Source of the DNA: Salvia splendens
Lineage: Eukaryota > Streptophyta > Magnoliopsida > Lamiales > Lamiaceae
Length of the DNA stretch: 64,000 nt
Reading direction: 5' to 3'
Assembly: GCF_004379255.2 (NCBI RefSeq)
Contig: NC_056040.1
Location: forward strand, 4,754,257 to 4,818,256
Part shown: one piece after another, positions 1 through 9,911 of the stretch
Numbering within the stretch: the stretch's first letter is position 1
Layout: each line of letters opens with the position of its first letter
Notes under the pieces: model-generated
Seen by the model: the letters and a program-made list of their open reading frames with translations, nothing else
The model's database searches: none
Told to the model about the DNA's origin: nothing
Translations under genes and position numbers: made by a program

Positions 1-545
1 ATATAGCGAAATATAAACTCGTTGAATCCTGAATTAAGACTTAGTGAGTATGTAGCTAAGCTGTAAGGTTAAATGACTTATAAAGCTTACATATGTGGAT
101 TAAAGAGCTTATCAGATGTCAAATGTTTTGATATATTATGGAGTATAGTGTTTGTGTAATTGAATTTATATATACAAGTTAGATAGAAAGATTGAGGAAA
201 TTGGATTTGGAATGTTATAGGGTATGGATCAAATTAAATTATTGCAATGTCGTAGCGCAATTTAGACAATGGACTCGATAAGTTGTTATAATTTTGTATG
301 TGTATTATATTGACGTATTATGATAGCTATATTGACATTAAGTTGCTTCTTGAAAAATATGAAAATTCAAGAATATTTTGTCAAATTTTGACATCGGAAC
401 ATATGCAAGTGAGGTCCCGTTAGAATCTTTATAAAATTATCTTTAATTTGATATATGTTGTGTAAAAAAATAATTTAAATTGAGATGAACATGCCTTTTG
501 AAACATATAACTCTGGCAATAGATATATGTACTACTACCGACTAA

Positions 546-842
546 GAGCAACTCCAAGGGAAAGGGTAAATGAAGAGGTAAAGATAAATAACTACCATAT
601 TTACCTCTTCTTTATAAAATTTCATGATCCAATGGAAAGGGTATTTGGGGAGGTATTATACCTTCTTTCATTCTGAGAAGGTATCTTTACCTCTTCTTGA
701 TAGAAAAAGGTAAAAAGTTAGTTATTTTTGTTTGCTATTTTAATTTATCTTCTTTTTTCTTGGAGTCTATTACTTTTTATGAAGCTATAATAACCTTTTT
801 GAGAAGGTAAATAAAAAATATGTCTTTTCCCCTTAGATGGTC
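546..842. mobile_element. MITE-like element 3' of gene A
   Basis: About 297 bp. The left end GAGCAACTCCAAGGGAAAGG pairs imperfectly with the right end; the best preserved right end is in unit 6 (62873-62892), whose reverse complement reads GAGCATCTACGGGAAAAGG. The interior holds several GAGGTA/TACCTC inverted repeats. No convincing target duplication is visible, so the superfamily is unassigned. A 63-codon ORF overlapping it (485-676) has no family resemblance and is not called. Confidence 0.5.
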
Positions 843-1198
843 GAATAGATGGGAAAGTAAGCTCTAAGTTTGTTATATTTAGCAATTAAGCTCTGCATGA
901 CATGACTATATTAGAACTTAGGAGAGATGTATTACTAGTATGAATGCTCATTTTGGTGATGTACGCGATCAATCCATATGACGACAACAGAGCATAACAT
1001 ATGTCATAAGCTTGAGAGGATAATTATTGTGGACATAACATGAATTTTTATTAGTATAGCATCATCACAGATGCAGTTTGGGAATACATAAGTTTCCCAT
1101 AGTGGAGCAGTTGTAGTAAGTAAAGACTGTTTGGCAGAATTAAAAAAACAGAACATATAATGTCTGCCTCATCCCAAAGTCTAGTATAGGTAGAATGT
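843..1198. other. 3' flank and likely 3' UTR of gene A1
   Basis: No gene here. A minus-strand AATAAA (plus-strand TTTATT at 1047-1052) lies about 147 nt after the A1 stop and is a plausible polyadenylation signal. The stretch is recognisably homologous to the 3' flank of class C genes (for example 9510-9900) but not clearly to that of class B. Confidence 0.5.
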
Positions 1199-1954
1199 TT
1201 AGTTATTGGGCCAGAACTGAGCCTGGAGGTAATCGATGATGTTCTTCTCAACTTGGAAGGCCTTGGCCAACACATCAGGGTTGATCTTCGGGTCCGACCC
1301 AAACACCGCGTTGGCAATGGTAATGACTCCCGGATTCTGGCTACCGAAGCCAGCAAAAGCAACGGCGTTGGTCTTGCCGACGTTGATCTGGAAGTGGATG
1401 AGACCTTGTGGGAAGACGAAGACATCTCCGGCTTTCAAGTACTTGGTGAAGAGCTTGTTCCTCTGGTTAGCATTAGCGGGATTGGAAGTGACGAACCCCA
1501 CGTAGAGTGCTCCTTCCAACAACAGGAAGGCTTCCGTTGCACGAGGGTGGGTGTGGGGTGGGTTTAACCCGTAGGGGGCGAAGTCGAGCCGGGCCAAGGA
1601 AACGCCCAGCGTGTTGAGGCCTGGAAGTTGATTAACGTTCACTGCAGTCACAGCCGAGCCGAGCTGGTTGGATGTGTTTCCGGGAATGTTGAGACCTTGG
1701 AAAAGGAAATCCTCCGCAACCACCAAGTTGGGGTCCTTGCAAAACTTCCCATTCACAAAAACTAGATACAAAAAATTTATTACTATATGAATACAAATAA
1801 GGATATTATAATTTTAATTTTCGTAAACTAAATTACCATCAGACTTGTTATCAGGAAGAGCAACACAGAAATCCTGAAGAGGGTTGGGATCTGCTGCATA
1901 TGCGATTGAAGCCCACGACAACAAAACAGCAATGGCGCACAAACCCATCTTCAT
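1199..1954 (-). CDS. Germin-like protein, class A copy 1 (A1), subfamily-1 type
   Basis: Secreted cupin of the germin-like family; relatives are apoplastic Mn-binding homohexamers with superoxide dismutase or, less often, oxalate oxidase activity. The activity of this copy cannot be read from sequence. Exon 1 is 1837-1954 (ATG at 1954) and exon 2 is 1199-1761, joined across a 75-bp GT-AG intron (1762-1836) that splits a Val codon. The product is 226 aa, a usual GLP length. Residues 1-20 form a signal peptide with likely cleavage after AYA; mature N-terminus [10 protein letters not shown]. Cys30 and Cys47 are the expected disulfide pair. Cupin box 1 HTHPRATE gives metal ligands His109, His111 and Glu116. 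Box 2 [16 protein letters not shown] gives His162. N68-T-S is an N-glycosylation sequon. Subfamily 1 is inferred from similarity to NIPGNTSN and [11 protein letters not shown] motifs. Confidence 0.95.
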
Positions 1955-2042
1955 TTTGATTACTATATATGTGTGCGCGCTTTGTTTTTGTTTGTTCGAG
2001 CTGTTCTGTGAATGTGATGGAAAACTGAGTATGAGAAACACT

Positions 2043-2051
2043 CTATTTATA
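2043..2051 (-). promoter_or_regulatory. TATA box of GLP A1
   Basis: Minus-strand TATAAATAG about 90 nt upstream of the A1 ATG, which places the likely transcription start some 60 nt before the ATG. The same site is conserved in every class A copy. Confidence 0.7.
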
Positions 2052-2333
2052 GGAGAAAAATAGAAGCCTTCTACTATAATACTCATTACATTTAATTTCA
2101 AATCGATACCTTCAACTTACGTTTTGCCTTCCAAGTGCTAATTAGCTTCATGTTATTTCATAATCATACCTAATAGGTTAACATCTAATCATTTCTAGAC
2201 TTGGTGAGCACAACACTACACCAGATCATCAGTCGTAAAAACATCATTACTGCATGCAGGTTCTATATTTATATTTTTGTTGAGTATGCGACAAGTTTAT
2301 AATGCCGCTGCAAGAAAATTGAGTTGAACTTCT
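2052..2333. other. Upstream promoter region of A1
   Basis: About 280 bp between the TATA box and the hAT scrap. No coding sequence or recognisable element. It is conserved in every unit, so proximal control of class A genes must lie here or within neighbouring transposon debris. Confidence 0.4.
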
Positions 2334-2525
2334 ATGACTCGAGCTGTTGTTAGACAATGCATGGAAAAGAAGGCGCAATTAGGTATGTTTATTGTTAACT
2401 TGGGTCATAAAGTTTCGATTTGCTCTGATGTGTGGACTGATTGTTTTTGCAAAAATTCGTATATGAGCATCACTGTGCATTTCGTTGATCACAGTTGGAC
2501 TTTAAACAAACATTTGGATATGTGA
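2334..2525 (+). pseudogene. hAT transposase fragment (unit 1)
   Basis: A 63-codon open scrap. Its centre reads VSICSDVWTDCF, then SYMSITVHFVD and WTLNK, the pattern of the first catalytic Asp block of plant hAT (Ac-like) transposases, in which a Ser-Asp-x-Trp segment precedes a Tyr-Met-x-x-Thr-x-His-Phe strand. Frames just upstream are closed and nothing downstream continues the domain, so this is a dead fragment of a protein normally 600 aa or longer. Confidence 0.75.
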
Positions 2526-2587
2526 CAGTAATGGATATGTTTTTATATGACATTTGGACTATTTGAATCACTGAATTAAAGAGGATA

Positions 2588-3162
2588 TGTGACAGTCTCG
2601 CTCTGGATCTAAAATCATATTGGGACCTTCGGGTCAAATCATAATGGGACCTTCGGGTCAAATCATATTGGGACCTACGGGTCAAATCACAGTGGGACCT
2701 ACAAGTCAAATCATATTGGCATATTAGAAATCCCGGACAGATACCAGGCTTGATTTGTCACAGAATAATAAATTGGACAAAGAGACATATGCATATGGAG
2801 GTAAAATTATTTATGATTATTAATGCTTATGATTATATGTATTGGTTAGAACGTATGTTTGATAATTGTAATATGAAATTAAAGGTGAAATTTATATACA
2901 CTGGATTGTGGCTCATAGATATCAATGCGGATTACGAGTTTGGTTTATTTGACATGAGTGTTTTATTTGACATGTGGATGCTGGATGTTGGTTTTTGAAT
3001 GTATTTGACATGAGTGTTTTATTTGACATGTGGATGTTGGATGTTGGTTTTTGAATGTATTTGATATGAGTGTTTTATTTGACATGTGGATTAAGAGTTT
3101 TAAATTTTTATTTTGGATTTATTTATTTTAAGAATATATGTCAGAGGGGTTGGGGTGTGACA
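2588..3162 (+). repeat. Ty3/gypsy LTR-like remnant with internal tandem repeats (unit 1)
   Basis: Begins TGTGACAG and ends GGGGTTGGGGTGTGACA, with TG...CA ends. Its right half is a diverged match to 41074-41306, which directly abuts Ty3/gypsy integrase sequence; that is the reason for calling it LTR-derived. Inside are about 4.5 copies of a 24-bp repeat (2612-2719, core TGGGACCTTCGGGTCAAATC) and 2.6 copies of a 56-bp repeat at 2948, 3004 and 3060. No flanking target duplication was found. Short ORFs here (2470-2709 minus, 2750-2998 plus) arise from the repeats and are not called. Confidence 0.55.
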
Positions 3163-3192
3163 TTTTCATTCAGAAAGACATATGAATTAAGC

Positions 3193-4140
3193 AAAAGGTC
3201 TTTGAACTATACGTTTCGCACCTAAACGGACCCTGAACTTTAAAAATATCATGGGTAGTCCATGAACTAAGGTGTAATCACATTCATGGTACATTTTCAC
3301 CATTTATCACAATTTTATTCCAAAAATGCCCCTCAGGCATGAAGTCATTTTTTAACATTCATATCTAGGTATTGAATATGATATTTCTATTAGTATTAAA
3401 TATGTTATTTTCTTATAGTTTGAATACCTAAAATGATATTTTTACTCACTTTTTTGTCAAATCCTCTTTTTTTTAAACTATTACAAAGTAAAAAATTAAA
3501 ATAAAAAACTATGAAATTCTTAAATATATTAATTATAAAAAATTTAAATCATGAATTTAATTATCAAAATAATTTGTAACTAAATTTAATTTTGATTGTG
3601 ATTAGATCATTTTTTTAATATTAAAAATTAAAATTTTTTAATTAGCCATAAATTTTTAATTAATTTAAATTTTAAAATTTGTAATGAGTATTAAAAAATA
3701 ATTGAATCACAATCAAAATTAAATTTAGCTACAAGTAATTTTAAAATTATATTTAAAATTTTAATTTTTATATTCAGTTTATTTAAGAGTTTCATAGTAG
3801 TATTTTTTTATTTTAATTTTTTACTTTCTAAAAGTTTTAAGATCTGACATAGAGTGATTGAAAAAGTGAAATGAAAAATCTCATATTAGGTACTCAAACT
3901 ATAAGAAAACATTATATATCCAATACTCAAGAAAGAGATAGAGAAAATATCATATCTAGTACCTAGATATGAAAGTCCAAAAATTCCCTTCATGACTCGG
4001 GGGCCATTTTTGGTGCAAAATTGTGATGAATGGTGAAAGAGTATCATAAATGTGATTACACCTTAGTTTAAGGACTACCCATGATATTTTTAAAGATTAG
4101 GTACCGTTTGCGTGCGAAACGCATAGTTCAGGGACCATTT
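3193..4140. mobile_element. Foldback element with very long inverted arms (unit 1)
   Basis: A 0.95-kb palindrome-like element. The left end (AAAAGGTCTTTGAACTATAC) matches the reverse complement of the right end (AAATGGTCCCTGAACTATGC), and similarity continues inward through most of the element (GTTTCGCAC, AAAAATATCATGGGTAGTCC, TAAGGTGTAATCACAT, TTTCACCATT). The two arms are thus roughly 450 bp with an AT-rich centre. It encodes nothing. Long-TIR Mutator-like or foldback origin is likely, but I could not find a target duplication. Confidence 0.75.
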
Positions 4141-4197
4141 AAATAGTTCACTCGAAAGAAAATAGTACTCCTGCTACTCTTTACAGCCAAAAAAATA

Positions 4198-4458
4198 CTC
4201 CCCCCGTCCCACAAAATTTATCACTTATTTCCATTTAAATATAAGGGACGGCTAATAAGATCCCCATTTTGATTTGTCTGATTTTAAGAATTATAATAAA
4301 AATTATTAGAAATTGGTTCTACTTTCATATTAATTTTATAATAAATTTTTTATGAGATAAAATTAGTGGAATGTTAAGTTCGTTACCAAAATTAGTAAAA
4401 AGCAAATGAAACCATTATTAACAGACATATGAAAATAGTAGCTGACGGACAGAGGGAG
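4198..4458. mobile_element. Stowaway MITE (unit 1)
   Basis: 261 bp, flanked by TA on both sides, with ends CTCCCCCCGTCCC and GGACAGAGGGAG. This is the Tc1/mariner-type Stowaway terminus (CTCCCTCCGT). It is non-coding; the 70-codon minus ORF over its right part (4363-4575) is not a gene. Confidence 0.85.
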
Positions 4459-5427
4459 TAATATTTGTGGCCGAACAAATTTTAATAATAATTTTTGTAC
4501 GAAATTGATACATAATTTGGTCGATAAAAAGTATACTAAGTGTCTGTTTGATGGGTGGGATCCTTTGCTATACAAAGCCCCTGGTGTTACTCACGTATAT
4601 ATATAAAAAAATCAAATAAATAAAATAAAATAAATATATTAAATAATAAAATAAAATAAATATATTTTATTGTTTTATTAGAAACAGCAGGTGTTGGTGT
4701 TCAAAATTGTGCAGCACTGGATCCCCATCCATGTTTAATTTGATAATACTTTAAAATATGGTAAGATAATAAAGTAAATATAGAAAACGGCCTTTTCTCT
4801 TCGCTTTTTTTATGTATCAAAATCAATAAATCCGCAAAACAAGACTTTACTTGCTTTTCCTATGAATTCACACTAAATTTTATGCATTGATTTTTTTTTT
4901 TTTGTAAGTAATATTAAAAAGTAGTACTCGTTTCCTATCCAAGCCACACTGCGAAAAAATGGTTTCCTAGAATGAGTAGTTAATAATAGTATTGGGCTTT
5001 GGCTATGAAAGTTCCATCCCAACTACAACTACAACTACTCAATATAGTTACAAGCTAAACTATCCATTTGTAACCCCAATTATCAGATTATTTAAAACTA
5101 ATCATGCATTTATAACCCAAGTTTAAATCGTACGGTTAAGGTAAACTAATAATAATAATAATATAAAATAATTAAAATTATATAAAATATTTAGATGTGT
5201 AAGAATTCTAATAACTAACAAAAAGAATATTCAAAACCCTGACAAATAAACATGACCAAAAAGAACAGGAAAAACAGTAGGTAAAGGAGCAATATTTCAT
5301 TATAAATTTATAATCACATGATACATATAATTTGGAAACACAAAGTTTTCCAAGTCAATCAGCTGACTGTTTTATTTTATTAAAAAGACAACACACAAAA
5401 CATGTATGTCCATCTTAGTTAGAGTGT
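4459..5427. other. AT-rich 3' flank of gene B2
   Basis: No gene recognised. Contains AT-rich simple sequence (4590-4680, AAATAAAATAAAATAA type), an oligo-T run near 4888-4900 that varies in length between units, and an (AAT)n stretch near 5145-5160. Minus-strand AATAAA motifs at about 5370-5385 could serve polyadenylation of B2. Confidence 0.45.
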
Positions 5428-6310
5428 TTAGTTGGAGTTGGGCCAGAACTGAGCCTGGAGGTAATCGATGATATTCTTCTCAACTTGGAAGGCCTTGGCC
5501 AACACATCAGGGTTGATCTTCGGGTCCGACCCAAACACTGCGTTGGCAATGGTAATGACGCCCGGATTCTGGCTACCGAAGCCAGCAAAAGCAACAGCGT
5601 TGGTCTTGCCGACGTTGATCTGGAAGTGGATGAGGCCTTGCGGGAAGACGAAGACATCACCGGCTTTCAAGTACTTGGTGAAGAGCTTGTTCCTCTGGTT
5701 AGCATTAGCGGGATTGGAAGTAACGAACCCCACGTAGAGTTCCCCTTCCAACAAGAAGAAAGCTTCAGTTGCACGCGGGTGAGTGTGGGGTGGGTTCAAC
5801 CCGTAGGGGGCGAAGTCGAGCCGAGCCAAGGAAACACCCAGCGTGTTGAGGCCTGGAAGCTGATTAACGTTGACTGCGGTCACGGCCGATCCGAGCTGGT
5901 TGGATGTGTTTCCGGGAATGTTGAGACCCTGGAAAAGGAAATCCTCCGCAACCACCAAGTTGGGGTCTTTGCAAAACTTCCCATTCACAAAAACTACATG
6001 CAAACAATTTATTAGTACGTACAGTTATAATACTATTGGTTTGAGGGCAATAACAAAACATATAATACTATTGGTTTGAGGGCAATAACAAAACATATGT
6101 ATTCTGATCATGTTTTGTTTATTGGTTTATTTATCTTTCCTACCAAACTGTCCCTTATTCATGTAAATTTTAGTAAATCGAATTACCATCGGCCTTGTTA
6201 TCTGGAAGAGCAACGCAGAAATCCTGAAGGGGGTTCGGATCTGCTGCATATGCAATCGAAGCCCACGACAACAGAGCAGCAACGACGGAAAAAGTAAAAC
6301 CAATCTTCAT
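5428..6310 (-). CDS. Germin-like protein, class B copy 1 (B2)
   Basis: Exon 1 is 6187-6310 and exon 2 is 5428-5993, with a 193-bp GT-AG intron (5994-6186). The product is 229 aa. Compared with class A, the signal peptide differs ([22 protein letters not shown], 22 residues), box 1 continues [11 protein letters not shown] in place of [11 protein letters not shown], and the C-terminus is WPNSN. Metal ligands His111, His113, Glu118 and His164 are intact, as are the cysteine pair and the NTS sequon. The intron carries a 35-bp tandem duplication absent from class C. B2, B5, B10 and B13 encode the same protein. Confidence 0.95.
6026..6095. repeat. 35-bp tandem duplication in the B2 intron
   Basis: Two exact 35-bp copies containing ACTATTGGTTTGAGGGCAAT. 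Class C introns have one diverged copy (ATTGTTATGAGGG), so the duplication accounts for the 35-bp difference between the B (193 bp) and C (158 bp) introns. It recurs in B5, B10 and B13. Confidence 0.9.
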
Positions 6311-6384
6311 TTTGATTACTAAGCTGATAGGTATGCTGCTCACTTTCAGTTTGGTTGTAGCTGTGAATTGTGATGAGAAACCCT

Positions 6385-6393
6385 CTTTTTATA
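6385..6393 (-). promoter_or_regulatory. TATA box of GLP B2
   Basis: Minus-strand TATAAAAAG about 75 nt upstream of the ATG. The sequence differs from class A (TATAAATAG) and is shared with class C. Confidence 0.7.
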
Positions 6394-8292
6394 GGACAAA
6401 AAGAGTAGTCGTCTAAATTACTCATCAACTATTAAATTAATTTATTTTTAACTATTGACTCGACCACTTGACTACCTATGCAAAATAGCTTTAATATGAA
6501 AAGTCAAGGCTGTTAATATCTCATTTTCACCGTAGCCAAAAATAAATAGCAACTGTGACATCGCCATACCTTTCTATGCATGCAGATTCTATTTTTTCTA
6601 TGTTGTAAATATTACGAGGCAGCTATAATGTTGTGATATTTAAAGTCAGTTTGAATCTTCTCTCTCAATATTTCTGTACCAACCTTATTTTCACTAAAAT
6701 TTAAAGGTTAAAAAAATGGATAACTCAATTAAACGAAATAATCAACTCTAATAATAATTTATTAGCCAAACATGTGAACTTAAATGCTACTAAAAAGTAA
6801 GTACTCCACTTATGTACTATATTTGAGAATAATAAACAATACTAGTATTTAACAGCTAAGCAATCAAACAAAAGCATAAAATATTATTGAAGAAAAAAAT
6901 AAAATAAAAATTGAAATAGGAACATGGAACCAAACAATCGAATTGAGTAACATAAACATTATTTAACAATTAGAGAACTAACTACCTAACTGAAACACAA
7001 AAGAAATTAAAATTGAGGAATAAAAAAAATTAAGCAACACCTGATTGGTGAAATACCAAAAAACAGAATAGAGAATCACAGCTAATTAACGCAACGAAAT
7101 AGACAGGCACGAGATGTTTCGATTGTTAAATGATCAATTATTTAACAATTACAGAACTTATAAACTACCTAACTGAAACACAAAAGAAACTAAAATTGAG
7201 GAATAAAAAAATTAAGCAACACATGGCTGGTGAAATACCAAAAAACAGAATAGAGAATCATAGCTAATTAACGCAACGAAATAGACACGAGATGTTTCGA
7301 TTGCTAAATGATCAATTAAAGGACGATGTTAATCTACTTCTCCTATATAAGATAAGTGAGAGTTGGGATTGTATCACGATTTGTTGTTGTCTACACATAT
7401 GTGTTCCTAGAAAGCTGAGTATTTAGCTAAGCTATTAAATGACTTATAAATTGTTTGAACAGCTTACATATGTGGATTTAAAGAGCTTATCAGATGCCAA
7501 AATGTTTTAATATATAATGGAGTATAGTGTTTGGATAATTGAATTTATAAATACAAGTTAGATATAGAAAAATTGAGTAAAATGAATTTGGAATGTTATA
7601 TATAGGGTACGGATCAAATTAAAATCAGTTCTTATTACCAAATTAGAGTCTTTAGATTAACATAATTATCAGCCTAAATTACGCTATGGGTCACAATTAT
7701 AAGATTTGTTTTATATAGTTAGGATAAATTAAGGAATCAATCCTTTTATAGTTATTGAATAATTGAGTATGCTATAAATGCATTTGAATAATGTCGTAGT
7801 GTAATGTAGATAAAGGGCTCAATACGTTCTTATAATATCATAGATTTTTTCTAATCATTAATGTCACATGCCATTTTCAATAACGTTTATTATTTGAATC
7901 CATCCATAAATATATATGGTAGAGTTGAATGAAAAACAAATCTTATATGAAAATTAAGGCCAAAGATTGTCCATTATAGTGTATAAAAAAATTAGATGGT
8001 GGAGATTTATATTTTTTCATGTTTATTATCAAAACACTAATACGGCATTACCGGATAAAATTGTAAAACTGATAATTGTATTAAGTATACATCTACAATT
8101 CGAATATTAACATATATTTTTAAAGTTAGTATTATATATATTGTACTTCGAACATTAAATCACTGCAACATACTTTATTAAACCATGCATTATGCCATAT
8201 AGATTTCATTAGAATTCGCATAACTTACCTTTATAATTCACTTGAAAACCGTTAATCGACGGAGATTAAAAAGATTGTATTAAGTGAGTTAA
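6394..8292. other. 5' flank of B2, no gene
   Basis: AT-rich. The part at about 6480-7060 is homologous to the 5' flank of class C (10960-11640), and about 7400-7620 resembles the unit start (about 30-240), so the B and C promoters descend from one duplication. A 179-bp tandem duplication at 6958-7319 is listed separately. From about 7620 to 8290 I recognise nothing. Confidence 0.45.
6958..7319. repeat. 179-bp tandem duplication upstream of B2
   Basis: Two diverged copies starting ATTATTTAACAATTA at 6958 and 7137. Each contains CTACCTAACTGAAACACAAA, GGTGAAATACCAAAAAACAG and GAGATGTTTCGATTG. A single copy of the same sequence lies upstream of class C. The duplication is present in units 1, 2, 4 and 5. 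Confidence 0.85.
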
Positions 8293-9320
8293 AGAGCATC
8301 CACAATGGATGCCCGATCTCACGCCCGATCACTCGAGATCGGGCTCGGGCGTCGTTGGGCATCTATTTTAGGCACCCGAGAGAGAAGACCGAAAGATCGG
8401 TCGTCCCCATCGGGCGCCTGATCGGGCACCCATTGCAACTCCGCACCCGAGCCCGATATTAACTGATTTTGCGATTTTGCGGTGAGAGCATGGAGGATGT
8501 CCTCCAGAAGTCGATGACCAAGTACCATTCGGAGTACAAGCGGTTCTAGTTGTACAATGTTTGGCTGATCTTGAAGGACAAGACGAAGTTCAACGGAGAG
8601 ATACCGGTTGGATCCTGAGCTGCGAAGCGGACGAATAAAACCGCCACTGGCGGTTACACGAGCAGCGACCCATCTCCTGTGGATCTGAACGCTGAGCCGG
8701 AAGGGAGTTCCGACACGCCTACGTCTACTTTTAGACGTCCCATTGGCACCAAGGCTGCCAAAGCCCAGGCCAAAGGGAAGGCGAAGACGACCGCATCTGG
8801 ATCGGCTCCCCCGCAGGCTACGCCTCTTCCATCTACTCAGCTCGTGGCCTCAGCGATCGAGGTGTGCGAGTATAGGTTTATACTTGAAGCACAAAACAGC
8901 CTTCATACCGAATCCGATCAGGATGCCCGACGGAGGACTGAGAGGATGATCAAGAACCTGAGCCAGAGGTTGAACTTAGATGACTAGTTAGGTTTTTATT
9001 AATTTAGCAATGCAGTTTTTTTTAAAGTTTTTTTTAAGTAATTTAGTAATTTAGTTTAGTAATATTTTTTTTCTAAGTATGATGTAATTTTTTTATTAAT
9101 TAAGTAATGTGGTTGTTTTTTTAAATTTGTAGTGTTTAATATAATATATTTTTGTATTTTAGTAATTAAAAATAAAAATAAAAAACAATAATATTAAAAA
9201 TTAAAGCACATTGAGTTTAATTGCTAGGGCTTCCACTAGGGCCAAACCATTGCAGAAAGAAATGGCATGCTGATGTGGTAACCATTCGGGCTCCCACTAG
9301 GGCATCCATTGTGGATGTTC
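8293..9320 (+). mobile_element. PIF/Harbinger-type element carrying an ORF1 remnant (unit 1)
   Basis: 1028 bp bounded by TAA on both sides (8290-8292, 9321-9323), fitting the 3-bp TWA target duplication of Harbinger elements. The left terminus AGAGCATCCACAATGG pairs with the right terminus, reverse complement GAACATCCACAATGG, followed by GATGCCC on both sides. The subterminal region is rich in CCCGATC and GATCGGGC. It carries a decayed NAM-associated/Myb-like ORF (8490-8987) but no transposase, so it is non-autonomous. Confidence 0.85.
8490..8987 (+). pseudogene. NAM-associated / Harbinger ORF1-like pseudogene (unit 1)
   Basis: A 166-codon frame from ATG 8490 to a stop at 8985-8987, interrupted by TAG (codon 20, after YHSEYKRF) and TGA (after EIPVGS). 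The segment LYNVWLILKDKTKF resembles the HCWxxLKxxxKW block of NAM-associated C-terminal domains and Harbinger ORF1 proteins. Downstream are DLNAEPEG, RRPIGTKAAKAQAKGKAK (the RPxGxKxAK basic motif of that family) and a helical tail RRRTERMIKNLSQRLNLDD. The open part after the second stop is 102 codons. Position inside Harbinger termini supports a transposon origin. Confidence 0.7.
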
Positions 9321-9501
9321 TAAGTAAATAAAGAATAAAGTAGGAAGTGAAAAAGGTAGAGAGATGAAGAGAGAATAAAGTAAGATAGAGTAAAGTAAGT
9401 AAGAAGAAATGTGTTTACTTTTACTAAAAAGGGAAATGACTCAACTATTATGGAACGTACCAAAATGACAAAATGACTCCACTACTATGGGACGGATGGA
9501 G
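9321..9501. mobile_element. Right remnant of a Stowaway-like MITE (host of the Harbinger element)
   Basis: Ends GGGACGGATGGAG followed by TA at 9502-9503, a Stowaway-type right terminus. The left end is not recognisable; its remaining left part abuts the Harbinger insertion on the other side (up to 8292). Joining the flanks across one TAA gives a continuous GTGAGT-TAA-GTAAATAAAG, so Harbinger landed inside it. Confidence 0.6.
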
Positions 9502-9911
9502 TACTGTTTAGCAATTAAACTCTACCTGGCATGACTACACTGTGTTGTTGACACCATTAGAACTTAAGTGGGAGAGATGTATTAGAATGAGAAGGTCATA
9601 GCTTATTAGTTGTGAACATGATCGATCACAATGAATGCAAAAATGAATGAGCAGAATTGCTTAAGCTTCATTTGGTGATATGTGCAATCAATCTATTTAA
9701 TGACAACAAAGGATATAGTGTCTTAGGCTTGAGAGGAAAATTATTGTGGTATAACATGAATTTTATTGTAAAATCATCACCGATGCACTTTGGGAATACA
9801 TAACTTTCCCAGAGTCGAGCAGTTGTAGTAAGTAAAAACTGTTTAGTTTAAAGTAAAAAAGACAACATATATATTGTCTGCCTCATCTCAAAGACGAAAA
9901 TAGAATAATGT
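9502..9911. other. 3' flank of C3
   Basis: No gene. Homologous to the class A 3' flank (GCAATTAA..CTCTAC/TGCAT, GAGAGATGTATTA, CTTGAGAGG). A minus-strand AATAAA-like motif (plus TTTTATT near 9761) is a candidate polyadenylation signal. Confidence 0.45.

Noticed and set aside
485..676. 63-codon ORF at the start of units 1-3
   Set aside because: Overlaps the MITE-like element, is lost in units 4-6 by small changes (ACTAA to ACTATGA), and resembles no protein.
1051..1425. 124-codon minus-strand ORF rich in Ser/Arg/Leu within the class A exon 2 and 3' flank, repeated in all A copies
   Set aside because: It is another frame of exon 2; composition is typical of a shifted cupin frame and it has no start context or family match.
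1199..1954. Naming the GLPs as oxalate oxidase or superoxide dismutase genes
   Set aside because: Metal ligands are conserved in both activities; sequence alone does not separate them, so no enzyme-specific symbol was given.
2470..2709. 79-codon minus ORF with DLTRRSQY repeats
   Set aside because: Produced by the 24-bp tandem repeat in the LTR-like remnant; no independent coding signal.
2612..2719. Regular 24-bp repeats considered as a CRISPR-like array
   Set aside because: No spacers between repeats; they are contiguous, diverged tandem repeats in plant retroelement DNA.
5485..6015. 176-codon plus-strand ORF antisense to B2 (also 17292-17822, 44199-44729, 58291-58821), and 104-130 codon counterparts over A and C
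   Set aside because: It lies opposite the GLP exon, runs over the intron, and follows the codon pattern of the sense gene. Its conservation is explained by the duplicated sense strand.
8319..8528. 69-codon minus ORF in the Harbinger left end
   Set aside because: Formed by GC-rich subterminal repeats and antisense to the ORF1 remnant.
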